NCBI RefSeq assembly: GCF_016107395.1
Contig: NZ_JAAIKO010000010.1
Location: 1 to 64,000 of the forward strand
Direction of reading: 5' to 3'
Source: Streptomyces fildesensis
GTDB lineage: Bacteria; Actinomycetota; Actinomycetes; Streptomycetales; Streptomycetaceae
DNA: 64,000 nucleotides
Position 1 is the first letter of the stretch. Each line of letters opens with the position of its first letter. Shown here piece by piece: positions 34,297-41,982 of this stretch. The position numbers were made by a program, and so were the translations under genes. The notes under the pieces were generated by a model. The model was not told the origin of the DNA and did not search any database. It saw only the letters and a list, made by a program, of their open reading frames with translations.

Positions 34297-34950
34297 TCAT
34301 CGCCCCGCCCGGAGCGCCGCGATCCGCGGCGCCCGGCTCTTCGGCGAGTCCAGGCTGAAGCTGCGGGCGTCGCCCAACTGGTCACGGACGCATGCCTCCG
34401 CCGACGCGACGGCGGCCCGCAGTTCCGCGTCCCGCGGCACCCACGGCTGCCGGACGAGCTCCTGCGCCTCCGTGTCGAACTCCCACAGCCCGACCAGCCG
34501 CCCCCGGTCCACGATCATGTGCGCGGGCGAGTCCGACAGGGCGCCCAGCGCCTTCGGCCCGGTGAGGTCCGGGCGCCGCGCGTCCGCCGGATCGAGCAGC
34601 CGCCCGAAGTCGCGGTGCAGCAGATGGATCCCGTCGATGCCCGCGACCAGCGCGTACGAGGGGTCCTTCGGCACGGTGAACCGCGCGTACTCCGCCGCCG
34701 TCCCCTCCGTCCACAGCAGGCCGGGCTCGACCTGCGGTCCCGGCCCGCGCGTGGAGCCCCAGATACAGCCCGGACCCGCCCACGGACCGCGCCCACCCGG
34801 TACGCCCCAACGTCCCGGCCGCGTCGTCCGCAGCCACCGACCCGTCAAGACCCTGACGGTGCGACCACCAAGCGCGCGGCTTCCCGATGTCCATGCGGCA
34901 GCGTCTGCCCCGCGTGGCGAGCTCACGCCGACCGGCATAGCGTGGGCCAC
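34297..34950 (-). pseudogene. Remnant of a winged-helix/AlkZ-type DNA glycosylase-like gene
   Basis: About 140 C-terminal residues (PSYALVAGIDGIHLLHRDFGRLLDP... HMIVDRGRLVGLWEFDTE...) match the last part of the winged-helix DNA-binding family to which AlkZ/YcaQ crosslink glycosylases belong. The preceding in-frame sequence is Gly/Arg/Pro-rich and unlike the family, and the protein would be about half the usual 350-400 residues. I see no good start near the conserved part. Best read as a 5'-truncated pseudogene, though a short divergent protein is not excluded. Confidence 0.5.
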
Positions 34951-34979
34951 ACGGGGGCGCCGAGATTGGACGACGCACG

Positions 34980-35576
34980 ATGATCCGCAACGTCTTCGGG
35001 TCCCTCATCGCCCTCATCGGAGCGGCGGCCGCCGTCTGGAGCCCCTTCCGTGCCTGGTACGACGGCCGTCACGGCTCCGAGATCCGCATCGAAGACCTCT
35101 TCGACGGGATCACCACCGACCGGGCCGCCGTCATGGGCTCCCTGTTCCTCCCCATGCTCTTCGCCACCCTGATCACCCTCCTGGGGATCCTGCTGCGCTC
35201 CCGGCTCCTCGTCGCCTTCTCCGGTGTCCTGGTCCTCGGCTTCACCATCCTGTGGATGGTCCGCCAGGGACTGGCCGCCGGCTCCCTCACCGCGGGCGGC
35301 AACGGCCTCGGCATCGGCGTGGCGAACGCCCTCGGCGGCGGCATCCTGCTCCTGATCGGCGCCGCCACCATGTCCGGCCGCCACCACCCGCACTACGGCA
35401 CCCCACCGCCCCACCCCATCGACACCGTCGCCCCCGTCGAGCCCGTGGAAACTCCCCCCACCTGGCCGACCCCGCCCGAGACCCCACCCGAACCGGCCGA
35501 ACCCCCACTCGAGGACACCCGGACAGCAACCTGGATCCCACCGGAGCACCGACCGACACCGGAACGTCCGGACTAG
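34980..35576 (+). CDS. Small integral membrane protein with Pro-rich tail
   Basis: 198 residues. Four hydrophobic segments (about 5-20, 51-70, 76-92, 108-128) are separated by short loops; residues 135-198 are rich in Pro, Thr and Glu. I do not recognise a family with confidence. It sits between the AlkZ remnant and afsK (convergent), a position where S. coelicolor has small uncharacterised membrane genes as far as I recall. Function unknown. Confidence 0.75.
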   Translation: MIRNVFGSLIALIGAAAAVWSPFRAWYDGRHGSEIRIEDLFDGITTDRAAVMGSLFLPMLFATLITLLGILLRSRLLVAFSGVLVLGFTILWMVRQGLAAGSLTAGGNGLGIGVANALGGGILLLIGAATMSGRHHPHYGTPPPHPIDTVAPVEPVETPPTWPTPPETPPEPAEPPLEDTRTATWIPPEHRPTPERPD

Positions 35577-35599
35577 GACGGCAGGGGTTGGAACGCGAG

Positions 35600-35707
35600 G
35601 TGCCCGGGGCCGGAGGGGTGGGGGTTCGAAATGCTGCCGAGCTATTTGTGGGCCGCCAGGCCCGTAAATAGTCGATTTCGAACCGCCGCCCCGCAGGACC
35701 CGGGCAC
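35600..35707. repeat. Dispersed palindromic element, copy C
   Basis: Nested inverted repeats: GTGCCCGGG (35600-35608) / CCCGGGCAC (35699-35707), TTCGAAAT (35625-35632) / ATTTCGAA (35675-35682), and CTATTTGTGGGCC (35642-35654) / GGCCCGTAAATAG (35659-35671) around a 4-nt loop. The core is the same as copies A and B. It lies between the convergent membrane-protein and afsK genes. Confidence 0.88.
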
Positions 35708-35733
35708 CGGAACCACGAACAAACCCGCAACCG

Positions 35734-38241
35734 CTAAGGCCGCCTCGCAGCAGCGCCCGTTCCCTTCACCGCGTCCAGTGCGTAGACGCAGCGGTCCTTG
35801 CTGCACGCGTACACGACCCCGTCCGCCGCCACCGGCGACCCCGTGATCTCGCCGCCCGTTTCGAGCTTCCAGCGCAGCTGGCCGCCCCCGGCGTCCACCG
35901 TGTACAGGCAGTGGTCCTTCGAGCCGAAGTGGACGCGTCCGTCCGCCACGACCGGCGATCCGACGATCTCGCCCTGGGCGGCGAAGCGCCACTTCGGATT
36001 GCCGGTGACGGCGTCGAGCGTGTAGAGCGCGCTGCCCGCGCCCAGGAGCACGTCGCCGCCGGCGACGAGCACCGGTTCGAGGGACTGCCGGGGCTCCGTG
36101 GCGACGCGCCAGCGGTCGCGGCCGGTGTGCGGGTCGAGGGCGTAGACCGTGCCGAGGTGGTCGGCGATGTAGATGCCGCCGCCCGCCGCGCCGGCGCCCG
36201 GAACGTGGGCCGGCGGCCCGAACATGACGGCGGGGGCGTCGAAGCGCCAGCGCTCCGCCCCGGACCTGGCGTCGAGGGCGAGGACACGCGTGCCCGCGGT
36301 GACGTAGACGATGCCGTCGGCCACGACCGGCCGCGTCGGGACGCTGCCGGTCGCGCCGGGGACGCCGGACGCCCCGACCGGGTAGGACCAGCGCTCGGCG
36401 CCGGACCCGGCGTCGATGGCGTAGAAGCGGCCGCCGCCCTGGAAGTAGACGGTGCCGGCGGCGATCGAGGGCCCCGACTCGGGGGACTCGAACTCGGTCT
36501 GCGCGCCGCCGCGCTCCCAGCGCAGCAGTCCGCGGTCGGCGTCCCAGGCCTGGACGCCGCCGCCCCGCGTGCCGGTGACGACCGTGCCGTGTTCGGCGCG
36601 CAGCGAGTAGATCCAGCCCTCGACGCCGGTGCGCCAGAGGTCGCCGCCGTCGGCCGTGTCGAGGGCGTAGAGGCTCGGTCCGTCGGAGGCGTGGATGCGG
36701 CCGTCGGCGACGGCCATCGTCCAGGCGACGTCGCGGGTCTTGAACTGCCGCCGCCCGCTGGCGATGTCGAGCGCGTGCACCTCGAAGGAGGTGACGTACA
36801 GGCGCCCGTCGGAGACGACGGGCGTGCCCCACACGTCGTTGGACATACGGAAGCGCCAGGGCCGCCACTCCCCCGGCGGGGCCGGCGGCTGGAGCTGCTG
36901 CACGGGGAGCGCGCCGGGCCCGTTGGCCCGGTGGGAGCCACCGCGCCGCACCCAGTCCGTGCCGGGGGCGCCCTCCGGCGGTCGCGCACCGTGGTCGGCG
37001 TCCGCGACGCGCAGGCCCGGCCCTATCGGAGCGGAACCGGCCAGCCGGACGGGCCCGTGGGTGTGCGGCTCGGACACGGCACCACCTCGCCCGCCGACCG
37101 GCGCGTTCAGACCACCGGCGTTCCGACCACCAGGGTTCGGACCGCCCGCGTTCAGACCACCGGGGCCGTTGTTCAGCCCGCCGGGACCGTTGAAACCGCC
37201 GGGACCGTTCAGCCCACCGGCGCCGCCGGGGCCCTGTCGGCCGTCCACACCGTGCCGGCCGTGCCCGACCGGTTCGGGGTCCGGGGTGCGCGGCGGCACG
37301 GGAGGCCGTGGCGGCGGTGCGGTGCCGGCGTTGACGGCGACGGCCGGCCGCCCGCTGCGGCGCTGCTCTATCAGCGCGACCGCCCCGGGCGGCAGCCACG
37401 CGGACGCCGTACCCGTGTCGTCGCTGCCGGTGGAGAACAGATGCGGGGCGAGCTGGGCCTGGAGCTCCGCGGGCGTGGGCCGCTGGTCGGCTTCCATCCG
37501 CATGCAGGACTCGATGAGGGGCCGCAGCTCGCTCGGCAGACCCGCCAGGTCCGGGCCCTCGCGGAGCAGCATGAAGACCGTCTCGACGGGGTTCGCGCCG
37601 TGGAAGGGGGCGTGCCCCGTCGCGGCGAACACCAGCGTCGAGCCGAGCGAGAACACGTCGCTGGCGCCGCGCACGCTGCGCGAGTCGCGGGCCTGCTCGG
37701 GCGACATGTAGGCGGGGGTGCCGACGGCGACGTTCGTCATGGTCAGCCGGGTGTTGGACACCCCGCTGGCGATACCGAAGTCGATCACCCGGGGCCCGTC
37801 CTCGACGACCAGGACGTTGGACGGCTTCATGTCACGGTGCACGAGCCCCGCGCCGTGGATGGACTGCAGCGCCTCGGCGACGCCGGCGGCGAGCCAGCGG
37901 ACGGCCTGGGCGGGCATCGGCCCGGCCTCGTTGATGATCTCTTCGAGGGAGGGGGCGGGGACGTACGCGGTGGCCAGCCATGGCACGGCCGCGCGCGCGT
38001 CCGCGTCCACGACGGCGGCCGTGTAGAAGCCGCTGACCGCGCGGGCCGCCTCGACCTCACGGCTGAAGCGGACCCGGAACAGCTGGTCCTCGGCGAGCTC
38101 GGCGCGCACCGTCTTGATCGCGACCCGGCGGCCGGAGGCCGACCTGGCGAGATAGACCAGCCCCATGCCGCCGGCACCGAGCCGGGCCAGCACCTCGAAA
38201 GGGCCGATCCGTCGCGGGTCGTGCTGCGTCAGCTGCTCCAC
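35734..38241 (-). CDS. afsK: AfsK: Ser/Thr protein kinase with PQQ-type beta-propeller
   Basis: 835 residues from the GTG at 38241 (VEQLTQHDPRRIGPFEVL), chosen because it reproduces the N-terminus of S. coelicolor AfsK (799 residues) as I recall it; GGGAGG lies upstream. Kinase domain about 14-270: P-loop GAGGMG 22-27, Lys-43, HRD 135-137, DFG 154-156, activation-loop TMTN with Thr-167, probably the counterpart of the autophosphorylated Thr-168, and GTPAYMSPEQ. A linker (about 300-450) has Gly-Pro-Asn repeats. Residues 460-835 carry repeated YALD-GxxRWR PQQ-like blades. AfsK autophosphorylates, is restrained by KbpA in S. coelicolor, and phosphorylates AfsR. It is mainly cytoplasmic, partly membrane-associated. 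Confidence 0.94.
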   Translation of the reverse strand: MEQLTQHDPRRIGPFEVLARLGAGGMGLVYLARSASGRRVAIKTVRAELAEDQLFRVRFSREVEAARAVSGFYTAAVVDADARAAVPWLATAYVPAPSLEEIINEAGPMPAQAVRWLAAGVAEALQSIHGAGLVHRDMKPSNVLVVEDGPRVIDFGIASGVSNTRLTMTNVAVGTPAYMSPEQARDSRSVRGASDVFSLGSTLVFAATGHAPFHGANPVETVFMLLREGPDLAGLPSELRPLIESCMRMEADQRPTPAELQAQLAPHLFSTGSDDTGTASAWLPPGAVALIEQRRSGRPAVAVNAGTAPPPRPPVPPRTPDPEPVGHGRHGVDGRQGPGGAGGLNGPGGFNGPGGLNNGPGGLNAGGPNPGGRNAGGLNAPVGGRGGAVSEPHTHGPVRLAGSAPIGPGLRVADADHGARPPEGAPGTDWVRRGGSHRANGPGALPVQQLQPPAPPGEWRPWRFRMSNDVWGTPVVSDGRLYVTSFEVHALDIASGRRQFKTRDVAWTMAVADGRIHASDGPSLYALDTADGGDLWRTGVEGWIYSLRAEHGTVVTGTRGGGVQAWDADRGLLRWERGGAQTEFESPESGPSIAAGTVYFQGGGRFYAIDAGSGAERWSYPVGASGVPGATGSVPTRPVVADGIVYVTAGTRVLALDARSGAERWRFDAPAVMFGPPAHVPGAGAAGGGIYIADHLGTVYALDPHTGRDRWRVATEPRQSLEPVLVAGGDVLLGAGSALYTLDAVTGNPKWRFAAQGEIVGSPVVADGRVHFGSKDHCLYTVDAGGGQLRWKLETGGEITGSPVAADGVVYACSKDRCVYALDAVKGTGAAARRP

Positions 38242-38915
38242 CGGTGCCCGTCCCTCCCCGTGGGGTGTTCCCCATATGGAAGCTGATTCTTCCTGGCGGA
38301 GGGTCCAGTTGCGAACCCGGGGGCGTAACGACACGACATCTGTCGATTCTGTCGGTACGGACCCCCGGTCCTGACCGCTGTGAACAGAGGGCTGACCGGA
38401 GCCGGAAGCGACCCGGAACCGGGCCCGAACCGGGCCGGAACCAGGCCCGAACCAGGCAAAACCCGGGCCGGGGCTCCGTGGGGCGGGCTGTCGCGTCATC
38501 CACGGCGGACCGGAGTGCGGCCGGCCGCGAACCGACTCATCAAAGAAGTCGGGACGGCGTGTCGCGGGCCCTGTTCGTCACGCCAAGGACGACGAATACG
38601 GCACTTCGGCCACTATTCGAACATATGCGCCCTTCCTGGGCCCCGCAGAGCACTGCCCACAGAAGTTATCCACAGGCTGTTGATAAGATGATTCGCTCGA
38701 ATGGCGGACCGGGGACAGACCGGAGGCGGACCGGGGACGATCAGGCGCGGCAGCGCCGGGGCCGACCGGAAAGCCTGCCGGACCAACGTCCCCCGCATCG
38801 CATCCGACGCCGTCGGGACCGCATTCGACGCAGTCGGGACCGCACCCGGAATCCGGTCGAACCCATTTGCACGAGGCCGAATCGCGCGCTGATCACCCGC
38901 CGGTAAACTGACGGC
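38242..38915. other. 674-bp gap upstream of afsK and the TetR gene
   Basis: No convincing gene. Contents: the afsK promoter side; degenerate CCGGAACCNGGCCCGAACC repeats at about 38398-38475; a TTATCCACAG-G-CTGTTGATAA palindrome at 38666-38686; and 20-bp direct repeats (CGACGCCGTCGGGACCGCAT-type) at about 38808-38850. The large size and the AT-rich palindrome suggest regulatory use. Confidence 0.5.
38666..38686. promoter_or_regulatory. 21-bp palindrome resembling two opposed DnaA boxes
   Basis: TTATCCACAG-G-CTGTTGATAA, ten-base arms with one mismatch. Each arm resembles a DnaA box (TTATCCACA, TTATCAACA), yet the symmetry also fits a TetR-type operator, 230 bp before the TetR gene. The two readings cannot be separated by eye. 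Confidence 0.4.
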
Positions 38916-39563
38916 ATGACAGGACAAGTTCGCACCGTCGACGGCCGTGTTGCCGGTCGTCGAGGTCAGGCGACGCGGCAGAAGCTGCTCGACTGCCTCG
39001 GCGAGATGCTCAGCACCTCGCCGTACCGGGACGTCAAGGTCATTGACGTGGCCCGGATGGCGGGCACCTCCCCCGCAACGTTCTACCAGTACTTCCCCGA
39101 CGTCGAGGGCGCGGTCCTCGAACTCGCCGAGGAAATGGCCAAGGAAGGAGCGAGCCTCACCGACCTGGTCGCCGGACGCTCCTGGATCGGCAAGTCCGGC
39201 GCCCTGGCGGCGGAGGAACTGGTCGACGGCTTCCTCTCCTTCTGGCGGAAGAACGACGCGATTCTGCGCGTCGTCGACCTCGGAGCGGCAGAAGGGGACA
39301 AGCGGTTCTACAAGATCCGCATGAAGATCCTCAACGCCGTCACCAACTCGCTCACGGATTCCATCAAGGATCTGCAGAGCAAGGGCAAGGTCGACAAGGA
39401 GGTCAGCCCGGCCGCCATGGCCGGCTCACTGGTCGCCATGCTGGCCGCCGTCGCGTCGCACCAGAAGGGGTTCACCAGCTGGGGCGTGAAACAGGCCGAG
39501 TTGAAGCCGAACCTCGCACTGCTGGTGCATCTCGGCGTCACCGGAAAGAAGCCCGTCAAGTAA
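38916..39563 (+). CDS. TetR-family regulator, candidate repressor of the catabolic regulon
   Basis: 215 residues. The N-terminal helix-turn-helix (about 20-66) contains VIDVARMAGTSPATFYQYFPD, a clear TetR signature; the C-terminal ligand domain has no identifiable pocket motif. As far as I recall, S. coelicolor carries a similar TetR gene beside afsK. It is the only TetR-type protein in the window, and the CTGAC-N5-GTCAG palindromes are the right size for a TetR dimer, so I propose it as their repressor. The ATG at 38916 has no ribosome site; a half-site CTGACGG (38908-38914) touches the start codon. A strong terminator follows. Confidence 0.88.
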   Translation: MTGQVRTVDGRVAGRRGQATRQKLLDCLGEMLSTSPYRDVKVIDVARMAGTSPATFYQYFPDVEGAVLELAEEMAKEGASLTDLVAGRSWIGKSGALAAEELVDGFLSFWRKNDAILRVVDLGAAEGDKRFYKIRMKILNAVTNSLTDSIKDLQSKGKVDKEVSPAAMAGSLVAMLAAVASHQKGFTSWGVKQAELKPNLALLVHLGVTGKKPVK

Positions 39564-39633
39564 CTCATCAGGCCCCAAGCGGCCCTTGGCGCGCTCCTGT
39601 TCATGTGTCCATCCGTCCTGCCACGTCACGCCC

Positions 39634-39688
39634 AACGCGGGCGCCGTCCGGTCCTCGGGGGAGGTAGCCGGTACGGCGCCCGCGTTTT
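39634..39688. terminator. Terminator with U-tract between TetR and Ddn-like genes
   Basis: Perfect 14-bp stem AACGCGGGCGCCGT (39634-39647) / ACGGCGCCCGCGTT (39673-39686), with TTTT at 39685-39688. It is the most classical terminator in the window. Confidence 0.85.
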
Positions 39689-39727
39689 CGTACGTGCGGA
39701 TGCCATGGCTCGATACGTCGTCGGTGG

Positions 39728-40234
39728 TCAGTCCGCCGCCGGTTCCTCACCGCGCGGTACGAGACGGAAGAGCCGGATCTGCCGGTCCACGCGTGCCGCG
39801 TAGGACGCGTAGGGCGGCCAGAACTTCAGGACCGCCGCCCAGGCCGCCTCGCGCTCGGCCCCTTCGAGGAGCCGGGCGACGACGAGCAGGTCCTTCCCCT
39901 TCCAGTTGATCTCCGCATCCGGATGCCTGATCAGATTGCCGGTCCACGCCGGGTGGTCGGTCCGCCCGAAGTTGCTGCCGATGAGGACGAACGTGCCGCC
40001 GTCCTCGGGCATGCACGCCAACGGCGTACGGCGCGGCTGCCCGCTCTTCGCGCCGGTCGCCGTCAGGACGACGCCGGGTAGCATCTGGGCGCTGAGCAGC
40101 ACCTTTCCCTTCGTCAGCCGGTGCACCACCTTGTCCATGGCCGGGACGACGTACGGCGCGACCTTCGCGAAGCCGCGGGTGGACGACACCTTCTGGACGA
40201 GTGGCTTCGAACGTTCCATCAGCGTCTTCTTCAT
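39728..40234 (-). CDS. Ddn-like F420H2-dependent nitroreductase/quinone reductase
   Basis: 168 residues of the deazaflavin-dependent nitroreductase (Ddn) family, a split beta-barrel that binds F420H2. Family features are LTATGAKSGQPRRTPLACMPEDGGTFVLIGSNFGR near 57-90 and HPAWTGNLIRHPDAEINWKG near 93-112, then FWPPYASYAARVDR. These enzymes reduce quinones or activated alkenes. The ATG overlaps the stop of the acyl-CoA dehydrogenase gene (ATGA), so it is in the operon of operator copy 9. It links F420 directly to the CoA-dependent pathway. Confidence 0.9.
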   Translation of the reverse strand: MKKTLMERSKPLVQKVSSTRGFAKVAPYVVPAMDKVVHRLTKGKVLLSAQMLPGVVLTATGAKSGQPRRTPLACMPEDGGTFVLIGSNFGRTDHPAWTGNLIRHPDAEINWKGKDLLVVARLLEGAEREAAWAAVLKFWPPYASYAARVDRQIRLFRLVPRGEEPAAD

Positions 40235-41508
40235 GCCGCGCTCCCGGCGGCCGTCGACTCAGCGGCGGGTTCCACGATCGGAGCGGCCGGAGCCGTCGCA
40301 ACCACGGGAACCACGGGAACCGCCGGCCCGAAGAGCCCCGCCCGGTCCGCGGCGCGGGCGCGCAGCAGGTGTACCGGGCCGAAGAGCAGCTCGTCGGACG
40401 CGGCGCGCTTGAAGTACAGGTGCGCGTGGTGCTCCCAGGTGAAGCCGACGCCGCCGTGCAGCTGGATCGCCTCACCCGCGACGGACCGCAGGGCCTCCAG
40501 GGCTTGTGCGAGCGCGAGCGGCCCGGCGACCGGCAGGTCGCCCTCGGAGGCGGCGGCCGCCCAGGCGGCGTAGTAGGCGGCGGAGCGCGCCGCCTGGACC
40601 TGGACGTAGAGGTCGGCGAGCCGGTGCTTGACCGCCTGGAAGGAGCCGACGGGACGTCCGAACTGCTCTCTGACCTGCACGTACTCCACGGTTGAGGCGA
40701 GCGCCTGGTCCGCGGCGCCGACCGCCTCCGCGGCGAGCGCGGCGGCGGCGAGTTCACCTGCCCGGGCGAGCGCGGGCCCCGGGTCGGCCGCTTCGTCGCC
40801 GCCGAGCGGCACGGCGGCGACGTCGCGCAGCTCGATGCGGGCCTCGGGGCGGGTCTCGTCGAGCGCGGTGAGGCGGGTGCGTACGACGCCGGCCGCGTCG
40901 CCGTCGACGAGGAAGAGCCGGGTGCGGGCGGCCGCGTAGCCGCCCGCGTGGGCGGCGACGAGCAGCAGGCCTGCGCTGTGCCCGCCCAGTACCTGGTCGG
41001 CCTGCCCGTAGAGCCGCCAGCCGGCCCCGTCCGGATCCTGGCGGGCCTGGATGCCGCCGGCGCGGCCGCCGCCCGCCCAGCTGCCGTCGTTCGGGCCGGT
41101 CAGGCCCAGGGCCGTGCCGAGGCCGCCCGGCAGCGCGAGCGCCACCGTGACGGCGCCGGCGGCGATCCTGGGCAGCAGGTCGGCGCGCTGCTGCTCGGTG
41201 CCGAGGTCGGCGATGAGCGGAGCGGCCAGCACCGCGGTGCTGAACAGGGGCGACGGCAGCAGCGTGCGGCCCGCCTCCTCGCAGGCCAGCACCAGTTCGG
41301 TCGGCCCGCAACCGGCGCCGCCGTACTCCGTCGGCAGCCCGAGTCCCGGCAGGCCGAGCTGTTCGGCGAGCTGGCGCCACAGGGGCTCGTCGTATCCCGC
41401 GGTGGTACCGACCGCGGCCTTGACCTCGTCCGGCCCGCAGCGTTTCTGCAGTACCTCTCGCAGGGTGCGCCGGATCTCGTCCTGCTCCTCGGTGAACGCG
41501 GCATCCAT
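40231..41508 (-). CDS. Acyl-CoA dehydrogenase family protein
   Basis: 425 residues from the ATG at 41508 (MDAAFTEEQDEIRRTL), with GAGGAG 6 nt upstream. FAD-dependent acyl-CoA dehydrogenase fold: PTEYGGAGCGPTELVLACEEAGR near 65-90, VREQFGRPVGSFQAVKHRLADL near 310, and LHGGVGFTWEHHAHLYFKRA near 375. The usual YEGT-type catalytic Glu motif at the C-terminus is absent, as in FadE subunits of actinobacterial heteromeric enzymes. Operator copy 9 is 24 bp upstream; it is coupled to the Ddn-like gene. Confidence 0.9.
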   Translation of the reverse strand: MDAAFTEEQDEIRRTLREVLQKRCGPDEVKAAVGTTAGYDEPLWRQLAEQLGLPGLGLPTEYGGAGCGPTELVLACEEAGRTLLPSPLFSTAVLAAPLIADLGTEQQRADLLPRIAAGAVTVALALPGGLGTALGLTGPNDGSWAGGGRAGGIQARQDPDGAGWRLYGQADQVLGGHSAGLLLVAAHAGGYAAARTRLFLVDGDAAGVVRTRLTALDETRPEARIELRDVAAVPLGGDEAADPGPALARAGELAAAALAAEAVGAADQALASTVEYVQVREQFGRPVGSFQAVKHRLADLYVQVQAARSAAYYAAWAAAASEGDLPVAGPLALAQALEALRSVAGEAIQLHGGVGFTWEHHAHLYFKRAASDELLFGPVHLLRARAADRAGLFGPAVPVVPVVATAPAAPIVEPAAESTAAGSAA

Positions 41509-41531
41509 CGGCGGGCTCCTCACAGGCTAAT

Positions 41532-41546
41532 CTGACGGTCCGTCAT
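41532..41546. promoter_or_regulatory. Operator copy 9 (CTGAC-N5-GTCAT)
   Basis: CTGACGGTCCGTCAT, one mismatch in the last base, 24 bp before the acyl-CoA dehydrogenase start (minus strand) and about 60-70 bp before the small membrane gene (plus strand). Confidence 0.75.
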
Positions 41547-41603
41547 CTTAGGGAGCGGCAGTCCAGATGCACAGGGCCGGGGAGCACCCATTCCCGACCG
41601 GGC

Positions 41604-41894
41604 ATGATGTCCGGCATGAGCCAGAACTCCAGCCAGGACGGCAAGACCCCGCGCCCGAAGCCGCAGCGCCCGCGCAGCACCACGCTGCGCTTCCTCTCCC
41701 CAGGGCCGGACACGTCGACGACACAGCTCAAGGTCTACATCGCGATCTGGGCCGCGCTGCTGGTCCTGTGGATCAGCGCACAGTTCTGGATGAGCGACAT
41801 CTCGGGCTTCCAGCGGGTGCTGTACATCCTGCTCGCGCTCGTCGCCCTGACGCAGATGTCCTCGGCGGCCGCCCAGCTGCGCAAGAGGCGCTGA
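41604..41894 (+). CDS. Small two-helix membrane protein
   Basis: Up to 96 residues; starts at 41604, 41607 and 41616 (MSQNSSQDGK) are all possible and none has a clear ribosome site. A basic, Pro-rich head is followed by two hydrophobic helices (about 43-62 and 68-88) and an RKRR end. Function unknown. The position beside operator copy 9 may be chance. Confidence 0.6.
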   Translation: MMSGMSQNSSQDGKTPRPKPQRPRSTTLRFLSPGPDTSTTQLKVYIAIWAALLVLWISAQFWMSDISGFQRVLYILLALVALTQMSSAAAQLRKRR

Positions 41895-41963
41895 GGCACC
41901 ACCCCTCCCTATCGCCCCCTCTCGCCGCCCCCTCGCCGCATCCCCTGTTCCGGGCTTCCGAAT

Positions 41964-41978
41964 CTGATGTACCGTCAG
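41964..41978. promoter_or_regulatory. Operator copy 10 ending 4 bp before a start codon
   Basis: CTGATGTACCGTCAG, one mismatch. With flanks the symmetry extends (AATCTGAT...GTCAGATT, 41961-41981), ending one base before the ATG at 41983. TACCGT (41970-41975) sits at -10 distance from the ATG. Confidence 0.8.
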
Positions 41979-41982
41979 ATTC

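Noticed and set aside
38908-38922. Possible sixteenth operator at the TetR start (CTGACGGCATGACAG)
   Set aside because: The right arm is GACAG, not GTCAG, so only a half-site is present; kept as a remark, not a feature.
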